Positions 16,967 through 25,224 of a stretch of 64,000 nucleotides of DNA are shown here, one piece after another. The stretch is from Phytohabitans rumicis (GTDB taxonomy: Bacteria > Actinomycetota > Actinomycetes > Mycobacteriales > Micromonosporaceae), in contig NZ_BLPG01000001.1 of assembly GCF_011764445.1 (NCBI RefSeq), forward strand, positions 2,852,001 through 2,916,000, given 5' to 3'. Position 1 is the first letter of the stretch; each line of letters begins with the position of its first letter. Both the position numbers and the translations under genes were made by a program. The notes beneath the pieces are model-generated. The model worked only from the letters and a program-made list of their open reading frames with translations. It did not search any database and was not told the DNA's origin.

Positions 16967-17770
16967 CTACTTGGCTAGGCGGCTCAGCAGAGCGCTCGCG
17001 ACGGCGATCGCGAGCGCGGCGGACCCGACCAGCACCCCGTAGTCCAGCCACAGCCGGGCCGGCGCGCCGATCAGCAGGCCGCGCAGCGCCTCCACCTGGT
17101 AGCTGAGCGGGTTGACGTGGTTGATCACCTGGAGCCAGCCCGGCATCAGCGACACCGGGTAGAGCGCGTTGGACGCGAAGAAGAGCGGCATCATGATCGC
17201 CTGGCCGATGCCCATCATCCGGTCCCGCGACAGCACCAGGCCGGCGATGATGATCGACAGGCAGCAGAAGAACGCCGAGCCGAGCAGCACGATCACGACC
17301 ACGCCGGCGAGCTTCAGCGGATTCCAGGTCAGCCCCACGCCGAGGAGCGTGGACAGCACGAGCACGACCACCACCTGGCTCAGCGCCCGCATGCCCGCCG
17401 CGAACGCCTTACCCGTGACCAGCGCGGCCCGCGGCGTCGGCGTCACCATCAGCTTGGCCAGGACCCCCGCGTCCCGATCCCAGATGATCTGGATGCCGTA
17501 GAAGATCGAGATGAAAAGCGCCGACTGGGCGATGACGCCCGGGGTCAGATAGTCCAGGTACGGCACGTCCCCGGTCGGGATCGCCCGGATCTTGGTGAAC
17601 GTCACGCCGAACACCAGCAGCCACAGTGCCGGCTGCACCGCCCGGAAGAGCAGTTCGGTCCGGTCACGCCGCATCTTCTGCAGCTCGACCAGGCACATGG
17701 CGGCGACCCGCCGGGCCACCAATCCCAGGTCAACCGAGGCGCGAGGCAGTGCGTCGAGTCTGGCGGACAT
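16967..17770 (-). CDS. ABC-2 type exporter permease (DrrB-like)
   Basis: 267-aa ABC-2 permease with six predicted membrane segments. The soluble N-terminus (VELQKMRRDRTELLFRAVQP) leads into the first segment (ALWLLVFGVTF). The ABC-2 pattern DRDAGVLAKLMVTPTPR follows, and the late loop MPGWLQVINHVNPLSYQVEALRG is typical. It overlaps the ATPase gene by 41 bp. Likely exports a drug or lipid; the substrate is not predictable. Third gene of the marR operon. Confidence 0.87.
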   Translation of the reverse strand: MSARLDALPRASVDLGLVARRVAAMCLVELQKMRRDRTELLFRAVQPALWLLVFGVTFTKIRAIPTGDVPYLDYLTPGVIAQSALFISIFYGIQIIWDRDAGVLAKLMVTPTPRAALVTGKAFAAGMRALSQVVVVLVLSTLLGVGLTWNPLKLAGVVVIVLLGSAFFCCLSIIIAGLVLSRDRMMGIGQAIMMPLFFASNALYPVSLMPGWLQVINHVNPLSYQVEALRGLLIGAPARLWLDYGVLVGSAALAIAVASALLSRLAK

Positions 17771-18527
17771 TGCGGAATCCCTTCGTCTCGTCGTCCCAGT
17801 CGCCCTCGGCGTACGCCCGGAAGACGTCGTCGAGGCTTCCTCCCCCGATGCTTTCGATCAGGTCCGCCGGGGTGCCCACGACGCCGATCCGGCCCCGATG
17901 CATGAGCGCGACCCGATCGCACGAGTGCTCGGCCTCGTCCATGTAGTGGGTCGTGACCAGCACCGTCATGCCCGTCTCCCGGCGCACCTGGGTGATCCGC
18001 TCCCACACCCCGGCCCGCGCCACCGGATCCAGCCCGATCGTCGGCTCGTCCAAAATCAACAGCTGCGGCGAGCTGACCAGGGCCTGCGCCAGCTCCAACC
18101 GGCGGATCATGCCACCGGAGTACGTGCTGGCCTGGCGCTGCGCCGCCTCGGTGAGCCCCATCGCCGCGATCGCCTCGTCCACCCGGGCGACCCGCTCCCG
18201 GCGCGGCACGTCGTACAGCCGGGCGAACAGGCTCACGTTTTCCCGCCCAGTCAGCGCACCGTCGGCGGACAGCAACTGCGGGACGTACCCGATCAGCCGG
18301 CGCACCGCCATCTTCCGCCGCCCCACGTCGAGCCCGAAGACCGACACGGTGTCCCGCGGCACCGGGAGCAGCGTGGTGACCGCCCGGATCGTGGTCGTCT
18401 TTCCCGCGCCGTTCGGGCCGAGCAGGCCGAAGATCTCCCCCGGCGCCACGTCGAGGTCGATGCCGTCCACCGCCACCGTCTCCCCGAACACGTACCGCAG
18501 CCCGCGCACGCTCACCGCAGCCGTCAT
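17730..18527 (-). CDS. ABC exporter ATPase (DrrA-like)
   Basis: 265-aa ATPase of a daunorubicin-type exporter. Walker A GPNGAGKTTT (~37-46), Q-loop in IGYVPQLLSADGALTGREN, signature TYSGGMIRRLELA, Walker B LLILDEPTIGLDP, H-loop VLVTTHYMDEAE, and the C-terminal GGSLDDVFRAY of the family. It starts within the marR stop (ATGA overlap) and overlaps the permease by 41 bp. Confidence 0.9.
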   Translation of the reverse strand: MTAAVSVRGLRYVFGETVAVDGIDLDVAPGEIFGLLGPNGAGKTTTIRAVTTLLPVPRDTVSVFGLDVGRRKMAVRRLIGYVPQLLSADGALTGRENVSLFARLYDVPRRERVARVDEAIAAMGLTEAAQRQASTYSGGMIRRLELAQALVSSPQLLILDEPTIGLDPVARAGVWERITQVRRETGMTVLVTTHYMDEAEHSCDRVALMHRGRIGVVGTPADLIESIGGGSLDDVFRAYAEGDWDDETKGFRNVRQTRRTASRLG

Positions 18528-18967
18528 GTCCGCTCCTCTCGCAACTCCTCAAGCAGCCGCCGCAACGCCGGAAGCGCGCCCGCGACCGCCTCTTGATCCG
18601 CGGCAGCCAGCCGCTCCAGCGCCCGCCCCACCAACTCGGCCCGCGCGGTGCGCCAGCCGGCGAGCTTGGCCTGCCCGGCCGGGGTCAGGAACAGCCGCGC
18701 CGCCCGCCGGTCCGCCCGGTCGGTCTCCCGGGCCAGCAGGCCAGCATCCACGAGTACGTTGACCAGCCCGCTCACCGAGTTGTCGGCGAGATGCAGTACG
18801 CGCGCCGCGGCCGCGATCCCGATACCCGGCTCCTCCTCGACCACGAGCAGCAACTCCACCTGCGCCGTACCGAGCCGAGGCGACGCCGACCGGCTCAGCC
18901 GACGCCGTACCACCCGCCGCAACCCGGCCGTGACTCGCATCAACTCACCAGCGAGTTCCCTATCCAC
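18524..18967 (-). CDS. MarR-family transcriptional regulator
   Basis: 147 aa from GTG 18967 (VDRELAGELMRV), with GGAGGA immediately upstream; ATG 18940 (MRVTAGLRR) is the alternative. Winged helix region GIAAAARVLHLADNSVSGLVNVL with the wing ARETDRADRRAARLFLTPAG. First gene of an operon with the exporter (4-bp overlap with the ATPase), so it probably represses itself and the exporter through the palindrome just upstream. Confidence 0.85.
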   Translation of the reverse strand: MDRELAGELMRVTAGLRRVVRRRLSRSASPRLGTAQVELLLVVEEEPGIGIAAAARVLHLADNSVSGLVNVLVDAGLLARETDRADRRAARLFLTPAGQAKLAGWRTARAELVGRALERLAAADQEAVAGALPALRRLLEELREERT

Positions 18968-18974
18968 TCCTCCA

Positions 18975-18999
18975 AAATACCTCGCACCCCGAGGTATTT
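18975..18999. promoter_or_regulatory. MarR operator palindrome
   Basis: Perfect 10-bp arms AAATACCTCG / CGAGGTATTT with a 5-base centre, 8 bp upstream of the marR GTG. A palindrome of this size at an autoregulated MarR gene is the expected operator. Binding itself is inferred. Confidence 0.6.
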
Positions 19000-19047
19000 C
19001 CCCCTCCCCTGCGCCCCTTCCCCGTCGATCAAGCCCATCCCTCGCCC

Positions 19048-19130
19048 GTCGATCAAGGGCATATGGCCGTGCTTTGATCTCCGATCCACGACCTTTTGCC
19101 CTTGATCGACGCGGAAATCCTTGATCGACG
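19048..19130 (+). repeat. 82-bp GATCAAGGGC hairpin element, copy 1
   Basis: A 24-bp arm (19048-19071), 15-base loop CTTTGATCTCCGATC, complementary arm (19087-19110) with a few mismatches, then a tail ending CCTTGATCGACG. Three more copies lie at 19300, 30355 and 52130. Sits in the gene-free stretch 18968-19424, which otherwise holds only the MarR operator, this repeat pair and GC-rich filler. Confidence 0.75.
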
Positions 19131-19299
19131 GAGGGCTCGGCGGACATGCGCGGTGCTCCTCGGCGGGCTACGTCGGGGTGGGCGCCGGCATGCGGCGCCC
19201 GCGCGTAGCGCCCGCACACGCCGTGGGTGACCCGCGAGTAGGGGGCTCCTTTTAGGACTCAACCCCGCCCACGCGCCCCACGCCCTACCCCGCTCCCGC

Positions 19300-19380
19300 C
19301 GATCAAGGACTTCGACGTCGATCAAGGGCAAACGGTCGTGGTTTGGAGATCAAAGCACGACCATATGCCCTTGATCGACG
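19300..19380 (-). repeat. 82-bp GATCAAGGGC hairpin element, copy 2 (inverted)
   Basis: Same element in the opposite direction: tail CGATCAAGGACTTCGAC first, then arm 19317-19340, loop, and arm 19356-19379 (2 mismatches between arms). Confidence 0.75.
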
Positions 19381-19424
19381 AGGAAAGCCGCGCCCGAGCG
19401 GCGCCGAGCCGAGCCGCGGGTGGG

Positions 19425-19979
19425 CTAGGGGAGGGCGGGTTCGGGGTCTGGGGTTGGGGCTGGGGTTGACGCGGGGCCGGGGGTGGAGGTGGACGCGCTC
19501 AGGCGTTCGTAGAGCATGCCCGCCTGGTGCGCGAGCGCGCCCACCACCGCCGGCACCACCGGCAGGATCCAGTCGGCCACCACGCCGCGGTGGGGCAGAT
19601 TCAGGATGAGTACGGCCGCTGCCGCCCCGCCGAACCCGTGGGCGAGGGCACGCCATACCGCCTTGCCGGTGTGTCCCACCGCGGCCCGCCGCGCGGCCTT
19701 GTCGCCCAGGTCGGGAAAGCCGGCCAGGGCCCGCGCGTCGCGGCGGCCGAAGTTGAGTCCGGCGGCCACGGCCGTGGCGGACGCGCCCACCACGGTGGCC
19801 ACCAGGACGTTCCGCGTGAAGAGCATCAGCAACCCGAACACGGCGAGGCCGATGCCGAGCGCCACGCCGGCGCGGATCCACTCCTTCTTGTCACCTGGAT
19901 ACCAGTAGTACTTCGTGGTTCCCTCGGACACCTGCTTGACGATCCGCCCCATCGCGGTGCTCACCCCCGTAACCTGCAT
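19425..19979 (-). CDS. hypothetical membrane protein
   Basis: 184 aa, not recognised. The basic N-terminus (GTTKYYWYPGDKKEWIRAG) precedes a first pair of membrane segments (~37-72), a basic loop (LNFGRRDARALAGFPDLGDK), a second pair (~115-155), and a Pro/Thr/Ser-rich tail repeating PAPTP-like units. ATG 19979 is used; MGRIVKQVSEG at residue 10 is an alternative start. Isolated between repeats and the GNAT gene. Codon use looks native. Confidence 0.65.
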   Translation of the reverse strand: MQVTGVSTAMGRIVKQVSEGTTKYYWYPGDKKEWIRAGVALGIGLAVFGLLMLFTRNVLVATVVGASATAVAAGLNFGRRDARALAGFPDLGDKAARRAAVGHTGKAVWRALAHGFGGAAAAVLILNLPHRGVVADWILPVVPAVVGALAHQAGMLYERLSASTSTPGPASTPAPTPDPEPALP

Positions 19980-20083
19980 CGCGATCAGCCGTTACAGAGC
20001 GTAGGCAGGCGTAACCAAAGAGTGACGACCGCTTGCTGAAAATGCCTGTCATTCTCCCGAATACTGGGCGGTAATCAGCCCAC

Positions 20084-20922
20084 TCAGAACAGGACGGTCG
20101 CGAACTCGCCGGCCGGGCGGAAGCCGCAGCGGGCGTACACGTGGCGGGCCCGCTCGTTGTGGCCGTTGACGTACAGGCTGACGGTCGGTGCGACCCGGCG
20201 CAGCGCGTCGCGCACCACGGCCGCCATCGCCGAGGCCGCCATCCCCGGCCGCGCCAGTGCGGCGCCACCCATACCCCTTGGACCTGCGCGGTGTGCCGGG
20301 TGACGACCGCCAACTCGGCCTTGAAGACCACTTCGCCGCCGGCGACCCGCGCGTACGCCCGCCGCCCGCGCACCAGCTCCATCACCCGCCGCCGGTAGCC
20401 GCGGCCACCGTCGTCGGTCAGCGGCGACACTCCGACCTCCTCGGTGTACATCGCCACCGCCGCCGGGTAGAGCAGGTCGATCTCGTCGGGCCGGACCAGG
20501 CGCACGCCGGGGTCGGCCGCCACGGCCGGCGGCGCGCTCGCGACCAGCAATGGCTGGTGCGGCCGTACGTCCCGCGCCGGCCCCCAATACCGCCCGAGGT
20601 GCTCCCACAATCCGAGTACGGCGTCCGCCCGGCCCACGATCGACGAGCACCCGCGGTCTTCGGACAGGATCAGCTCGGCGAACGCGGAGACGGCGGCCGG
20701 CGAGGCGAGCACCGGCGTGAGGTGGCCACCGAACCAGCAGAGCGCCTCCAGGTGCCGGCGCGACCCATACCCGTAGATCCGCCCGTCGGATCGCCACCAG
20801 GACAGGCCGTGCGCGGTCACGCGCTCCGCCACTTGGGCACCGCCGAACGGATCGAGGTCGAGGAGTCTCTCGACCGCACCGCGCTCGGCCTCACCGAGCT
20901 GCCGCACGGGCACCGTCAGCAC
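20084..20922 (-). CDS. DUF4081-type GNAT acetyltransferase, apparent frameshift
   Basis: About 280 aa when repaired. The N-terminal DUF4081-like half contains HLTPVLASPAAVSAFAELIL and RYWGPARDVRPHQPLLV. The C-terminal GNAT domain contains VQGVWVAPHWRGRG (acetyl-CoA loop), then, after the break, MAASAMAAVVRDALRRVAP, LYVNGHNERARHVYARCGF and the stop at 20084. One base is missing in the C run 20243-20246; restoring it gives GRG-MAAS. The unrepaired frame runs to 19891 with no GNAT sequence. Homologues (Rv2867c-like) usually sit beside ispG; here ispG is 13 kb away. Confidence 0.8.
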
Positions 20923-20939
20923 GTGTACCAGCCTAATAG

Positions 20940-21971
20940 TTACGCAGTGGCCCTCACCACAAGCTCGGTGGGGAGGATGACCGCCGCCGGTGGCTCGCCG
21001 GACAGGTGGCCGAGCAGGAGCCGGACCATCTCGCCGCTGATCCGGCCGAACGGCTGCCGGATGGTCGTCAGCGGAGGCGTCGAGGCGGCCGCGACCTTGG
21101 AGTCGTCGAAGCCGCCGATCGCGACGTCGTCGGGCACCCGCTTGCCGGCCCGGGCCAGGGCGGCGATCGCGCCCACCGCCATCAGGTCGGAGCAGACGAA
21201 CACCGCGTCCAGGTCCGGCACCTGGCGCAGCAGCTTTTCCATCGCGACCTCGCCGGACGCCTGGGTGTAGTCGCCGCTGACCACCAGGCGCGGGTCCGCG
21301 TCCCCGAGTACGTCGTAGTAGCCGGCGAGCCGGTCGACGCCGCCCGAGGTGTCCAGCGGCCCGGTGATCGTGGCGATCGTCCGGTGCCCGCGCGAGCGCA
21401 GGTAGCTCACCATCTGCCGGGCGCCGTCCCGGTCGTCGGCCGCCACGTACGAGATCTCGCGCTCGTGCCCGAGCGGCCGCCCGCAGGTCACCACCGGCAG
21501 GCCGCGGTCCTTGAGCTCCTGCAGCAGTGAGCTGCCGGCGTGGTCGGAGACGAGCAGGGCGCCGTCGACGTGACCGGCGGTGACGTACCGGCCGATCCGC
21601 TCCCGGTCCTCCTGGGTGCCGGCGACGGTGAGCAGGAGCGTGATGTCGTGCTCGCCGAGCGCCCGGGTGCAGCCGCGCAGCAGCACGTTGAAGTTGGGGT
21701 CCTCGAAGAGGCGGTCCTGCGGCTCGGAGAGGATGAAGGCCACCGAGTCGGACCGCTGGGTGACCAGGCTGCGGGCGTGCTGGTTGACGACGTACCCGGT
21801 CTTGCGGATGGCCCGCTGGACGGCCTCGAAGGCGGGGCCGCTGACGTTGTGGCCGCCGTTGAGCGCGCGCGACACCGTGCCGCGCGACACTCCGGCGACG
21901 GCCGCGACGTCATCCATCGTCGGCCGGCCGGCCTGGGGTCGCGGCCGTTGCGGCCGGGGCTGGGTCACCAC
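20940..21971 (-). CDS. LacI-family repressor of the galactan cluster
   Basis: 343 aa. The N-terminal LacI helix-turn-helix and hinge (MDDVAAVAGVSRGTVSRALN, ~19-38) are followed by a periplasmic-binding-like sensor domain (FILSEPQDRLFEDPNF, VAIGGFDDSKVAAASTPPLT). It lies downstream of the permease genes with 15 bp between, probably co-transcribed. The likely target is the palindrome CTGTGAGCGCTCACAG found at 25095 and 27324, with variants at 25196 and 27268. Effector probably a galacto-oligosaccharide (inference). Confidence 0.88.
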   Translation of the reverse strand: MVTQPRPQRPRPQAGRPTMDDVAAVAGVSRGTVSRALNGGHNVSGPAFEAVQRAIRKTGYVVNQHARSLVTQRSDSVAFILSEPQDRLFEDPNFNVLLRGCTRALGEHDITLLLTVAGTQEDRERIGRYVTAGHVDGALLVSDHAGSSLLQELKDRGLPVVTCGRPLGHEREISYVAADDRDGARQMVSYLRSRGHRTIATITGPLDTSGGVDRLAGYYDVLGDADPRLVVSGDYTQASGEVAMEKLLRQVPDLDAVFVCSDLMAVGAIAALARAGKRVPDDVAIGGFDDSKVAAASTPPLTTIRQPFGRISGEMVRLLLGHLSGEPPAAVILPTELVVRATA

Positions 21972-21986
21972 GAGACCTATTCTCCG

Positions 21987-22832
21987 TCAGGTCTTCACCG
22001 AGCCGGAGAGCAGGTCAACCCGCCAATACCGTTGCAACGCGAGGAAGACCGCCACGAGCGGGATCATCGACAGCAGCGCGCCGGTGATCACCAGGCTGTA
22101 GAGCGCGGGGGTGGTGTTTCCCCGGTTGAGCAGCGTGTAGAGGCCCAGCGTGACCGGGAACTTGTTGTCGTCCGCCAGCATGATGAACGGCAACAGAAAA
22201 TTGTTCCAGATCGCCACGAACTGGACGAGAAACACCGTGATGATGCCGGGCACCATCATGGGCAGCGCCACGGTGCGGAAGGTCCGGAACTCGCCCGCCC
22301 CGTCGACCCGCGCCGCCTCGATCACGCTGTCCGGCACGGCCGCGGCGGCGTAGATGCGCGCCAGGTAGATGCCGTACGGGCTGACGATGCTCGGCAGCAG
22401 CACCGACCAGTACGTATCGGTGAGCCCGACCTTGGCCAGCAGCAGATACTGCGGGATGGCGAGCACGATGCCGGGCACCAGCACGCCGGCCAGCAGCACG
22501 TTGAAGATGACCGAGCGCCCGGCGAACCGGTACTTGGCCAGCGTGTACCCGCTCAGCCCGGACAGCCCGGCCGACAGCGCCGCGCCGACACCGGCGTACA
22601 GGGCGGTGTTGAGCATCCAGCGCCAGTAGATCCCGTCGCTGTAGCTGGACAGCTCGGAGACGTTGTCGAAGAACGACCCGCTCGGCGCGAACGTGAACGA
22701 GGTGAACAGCGTCGAGCCGGCCTTCGTCGAGGCGGCGACCACCCACGCCACCGGCAGCAGGCAGTAGACCGCGCCGATCAGCAGCACGGCCGTGGGCAGG
22801 ATGGCCAGCCGCGGCCTGCGTGCTTCCGCCAT
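21987..22832 (-). CDS. sugar ABC permease, MalG/GanQ-type
   Basis: 281-aa permease of the carbohydrate uptake (CUT1) type. Six membrane segments, starting LAILPTAVLLIGAVYCLLP, with the coupling loop EAARVDGAGEFRTFRTVALPMM and a C-terminal ending KT. The ATG at 22832 overlaps the stop of the partner permease by one base (TGATG). No ATPase gene is present nearby; such systems usually share an MsiK-type ATPase encoded elsewhere. Confidence 0.87.
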   Translation of the reverse strand: MAEARRPRLAILPTAVLLIGAVYCLLPVAWVVAASTKAGSTLFTSFTFAPSGSFFDNVSELSSYSDGIYWRWMLNTALYAGVGAALSAGLSGLSGYTLAKYRFAGRSVIFNVLLAGVLVPGIVLAIPQYLLLAKVGLTDTYWSVLLPSIVSPYGIYLARIYAAAAVPDSVIEAARVDGAGEFRTFRTVALPMMVPGIITVFLVQFVAIWNNFLLPFIMLADDNKFPVTLGLYTLLNRGNTTPALYSLVITGALLSMIPLVAVFLALQRYWRVDLLSGSVKT

Positions 22833-23752
22833 CAGCGCTCCTCCCCGAAGGCCCGGCGCTGCACGAAGCGCAGGAACCCGAACGACAGCACCAGCGTGAA
22901 GAGGGCCAGCAGGATGGAGGTGGCCGCGGCGGCGTACAGGTCGTCGGCGGCGAACGCGTCCCGGTAGACCTTCATCAGCGGCGTCCAGGTGGACGTGATG
23001 TTCGTGGTCAGCGACCTGATCGTCATCGGCTCGCTGAAGACCTGCACCGTCACGATCATCGAGAAGACCGTGGTCATCACGATCGCCGGGATGAGTAGCG
23101 GGATCTTGATGCGGAGCGCGATCTGCAGCTCGGAGCAGCCGTCGATCCGCGCCGACTCGTAGATCTCCGGCGAGATCGCGCGCAGCGAGGTGTACAGGAT
23201 GATCATGTTGAAGCCGACGCCGCCCCAGATCGCGATGTTGACGATCGAGAAGAACACCGAGCCGGTGCTCAGCAGGTTGGGCTCGGGCAGCCCCAGCTTG
23301 GCCAGGACGTAGTTGAGCGGGCTCATCGCGGGCAGGTAGAGGAAGCCCCACAACATGCTCGCGATCACCGCCGGCACCGCGTACGGCAGGAAGATCGAGA
23401 TCCGGGAGAAGCGGCGCAGCGCGACCCGCGGTCGGTCCAGGAGCAGCGCGAAGAGCAGCGCCAGCCCCAGCATGATGGGCAGGAGCAGCGCCCCGTACGC
23501 CAGCACCCGCAGCCCGCCCGACCACAGCTCCGAGTCGGTGATCGCGCGCCGGTAGTTGTCCAGCCCGGCGAAGACCTCGGTGCGCGCGCCCTTGCCCAGC
23601 CCGAGGCCCTTGACCTGCACCTTCCGCAGGCTCAGCCAGGCCGTGTACCCGACCGGCAGCAGGATGAACAGGGTGAACAGGAGCACCGCCGGGGCGAGGA
23701 AGGCGTACGGCGCCGCCGTACGCCTCCCCCGACGAACCGTTCTGACCATCAT
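22832..23752 (-). CDS. sugar ABC permease, MalF/GanP-type
   Basis: 306-aa CUT1 permease. The first segment is PYAFLAPAVLLFTLFILLPV, and the coupling loop ESARIDGCSELQIALRIKIPL is present. It starts at ATG 23752, overlapping the last base of the binding-protein stop, and hands over to the second permease by TGATG. Forms the channel for the binding protein at 23752-25059. Confidence 0.88.
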   Translation of the reverse strand: MMVRTVRRGRRTAAPYAFLAPAVLLFTLFILLPVGYTAWLSLRKVQVKGLGLGKGARTEVFAGLDNYRRAITDSELWSGGLRVLAYGALLLPIMLGLALLFALLLDRPRVALRRFSRISIFLPYAVPAVIASMLWGFLYLPAMSPLNYVLAKLGLPEPNLLSTGSVFFSIVNIAIWGGVGFNMIILYTSLRAISPEIYESARIDGCSELQIALRIKIPLLIPAIVMTTVFSMIVTVQVFSEPMTIRSLTTNITSTWTPLMKVYRDAFAADDLYAAAATSILLALFTLVLSFGFLRFVQRRAFGEER

Positions 23753-25059
23753 TAGCCCGAGACCTTGAAGCCGTTCTTCTGCATGTCGGCCACGGTCGCC
23801 GACTGCATCTCGTCGACGGCCGCGCCGAACGACGACTTCTGTGTGATCGCCTTGCCGAACGCGTCTTGGTAGACCTGGTACGTCACGTTGACGTTCGGTC
23901 CCCAGGTGACCCCGGCGGCGCCCTTCGCGATCGCTGCGGCTTCGGTGTAGAAGTTCGGCTGGTTGGGGAAGAACGCCGGCGGCTGGGTCAGCGCGGGCCC
24001 GGACTGGGCGTCACTCGCGGCCGGGTAGATGGCGCTCTCCTTGACCAGCAGCGCGGTCGCGGTCGGGTCGGTGTTCATCCAGGTGGCGAACTTGGCGGCC
24101 GCTGCCACGTTCTTCGACTTGGCGGCCACGCCGGTGGACGAGCCGCCCCAGTTGCCGGTCTTGCTCTCCCCGGCGGTCCACTGTGGCAGCGGCGCCATCG
24201 CCCACTTGCCCTTGGTCTTGGGCGCGTTGCCCTCCAGCACGCCCGGGCCCCAGATGGCGCTCGGCCAGGCCAGCAGCGTGCCGTCGTTGAGCGCCTTGTT
24301 CCACTCGGGCGTGTACATCGGCTGGTCGTCGATCGCGCCCTCCTGGACGAGGCCGCCCCAGTAGTCGGCGACCTTCTTGGTGGCCGCGTCGTTGACCGTC
24401 ACCTTCCAGGCTTCGCCGTCGACGCCCCACCAGGCCGCGCCGGCCTGCTGGGCGAGCCCGGCGAACCAGCCCGGGTCCTTGGCCGAGAACGTCGTCAGGT
24501 ACTGCTTCTTGGTCTTGGTACGCAGCGTGCGGGCCGCCTGCGCGAACTCGTCCCAGGTCTTCGGGACGGTCAGGCCGAACTGCTGGAAGAGGTCGGTGCG
24601 GTAGTAGAGCATCATCGGGCCGGCGTCCTGCGGGATGCCGTACACCGCGTCGGTGCCGAGGGTGACCTGCTGCCAGACGCCCTCGGCGAACTTGCTTTTC
24701 GCGTCGCCGGCCTCCTTGGCCAGGTCGGCGAGCACGTCGTTGCTGACCAGGGTCGGCAGCGACTGGTACTCGACCTGCGCCAGGTCCGGCGGGTTGCCGG
24801 CCTTGTTCGCGGTGAGCAGCTTGGTGACGATGTCGCCGCCGCCGGCCTGCCGGCTCAGCGTGACGTGGATGTCCGGGTTATCCGCGTTCCACTTGTCGAT
24901 GACCTTCTCGATGTTGGGCGCCCAGGCCCAGAAGCTCAGCTCGACCTTGCCGCCGGAAGTGCCCTGGTCCGATCCGGAGTCGGAGTCGGAACCGCATGCG
25001 GCGACGAGGCTGACGCCGAGGGCTATCGCCACGACCTTCGCAGCCAGCGAACGTGTCAT
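23752..25059 (-). CDS. sugar ABC substrate-binding lipoprotein
   Basis: 435 aa. Lipoprotein signal peptide MTRSLAAKVVAIALGVSLVA with lipobox VAAC (Cys22), a Ser/Asp/Gly linker, then a family-1 extracellular solute-binding domain (FWAWAPNIEKVIDKWNADNP, DLAQVEYQSLPTLV, YGIPQDAGPMMLYYRTDLFQ). First gene of the leftward operon SBP-permease-permease-LacI. Given the galactanase and beta-galactosidase genes opposite, the ligand is probably beta-1,4-galacto-oligosaccharides. Confidence 0.9.
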   Translation of the reverse strand: MTRSLAAKVVAIALGVSLVAACGSDSDSGSDQGTSGGKVELSFWAWAPNIEKVIDKWNADNPDIHVTLSRQAGGGDIVTKLLTANKAGNPPDLAQVEYQSLPTLVSNDVLADLAKEAGDAKSKFAEGVWQQVTLGTDAVYGIPQDAGPMMLYYRTDLFQQFGLTVPKTWDEFAQAARTLRTKTKKQYLTTFSAKDPGWFAGLAQQAGAAWWGVDGEAWKVTVNDAATKKVADYWGGLVQEGAIDDQPMYTPEWNKALNDGTLLAWPSAIWGPGVLEGNAPKTKGKWAMAPLPQWTAGESKTGNWGGSSTGVAAKSKNVAAAAKFATWMNTDPTATALLVKESAIYPAASDAQSGPALTQPPAFFPNQPNFYTEAAAIAKGAAGVTWGPNVNVTYQVYQDAFGKAITQKSSFGAAVDEMQSATVADMQKNGFKVSG

Positions 25060-25094
25060 CTCAGCCTCTCATGGGGGTAATCAGCCAGAAACAA

Positions 25095-25110
25095 CTGTGA
25101 GCGCTCACAG
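25095..25110. promoter_or_regulatory. LacI operator O1
   Basis: Perfect 16-bp palindrome CTGTGAGCGCTCACAG, 35 bp upstream of the binding-protein ATG (25059) and 115 bp upstream of the beta-galactosidase ATG. It can serve the divergent promoters. The central CG and overall form are typical of LacI-family sites. Confidence 0.8.
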
Positions 25111-25195
25111 TCTTGGCTCCCTCGGGGCCTGTGTCAATAGCCACAACTGGGTCTGACATTGCAGCTAGAACGTGTGCAATCATGCGGGAAGGTCA

Positions 25196-25211
25196 CTGGG
25201 AGCGCGTACAG
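25196..25211. promoter_or_regulatory. degenerate LacI operator before the GH42 gene
   Basis: CTGGGAGCGCGTACAG, 13 of 16 matches to the O1 palindrome, 13 bp upstream of the GH42 ATG. Possibly an auxiliary site; weaker evidence than the others. Confidence 0.4.
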
Positions 25212-25224
25212 TTTTGGAGCCCGC

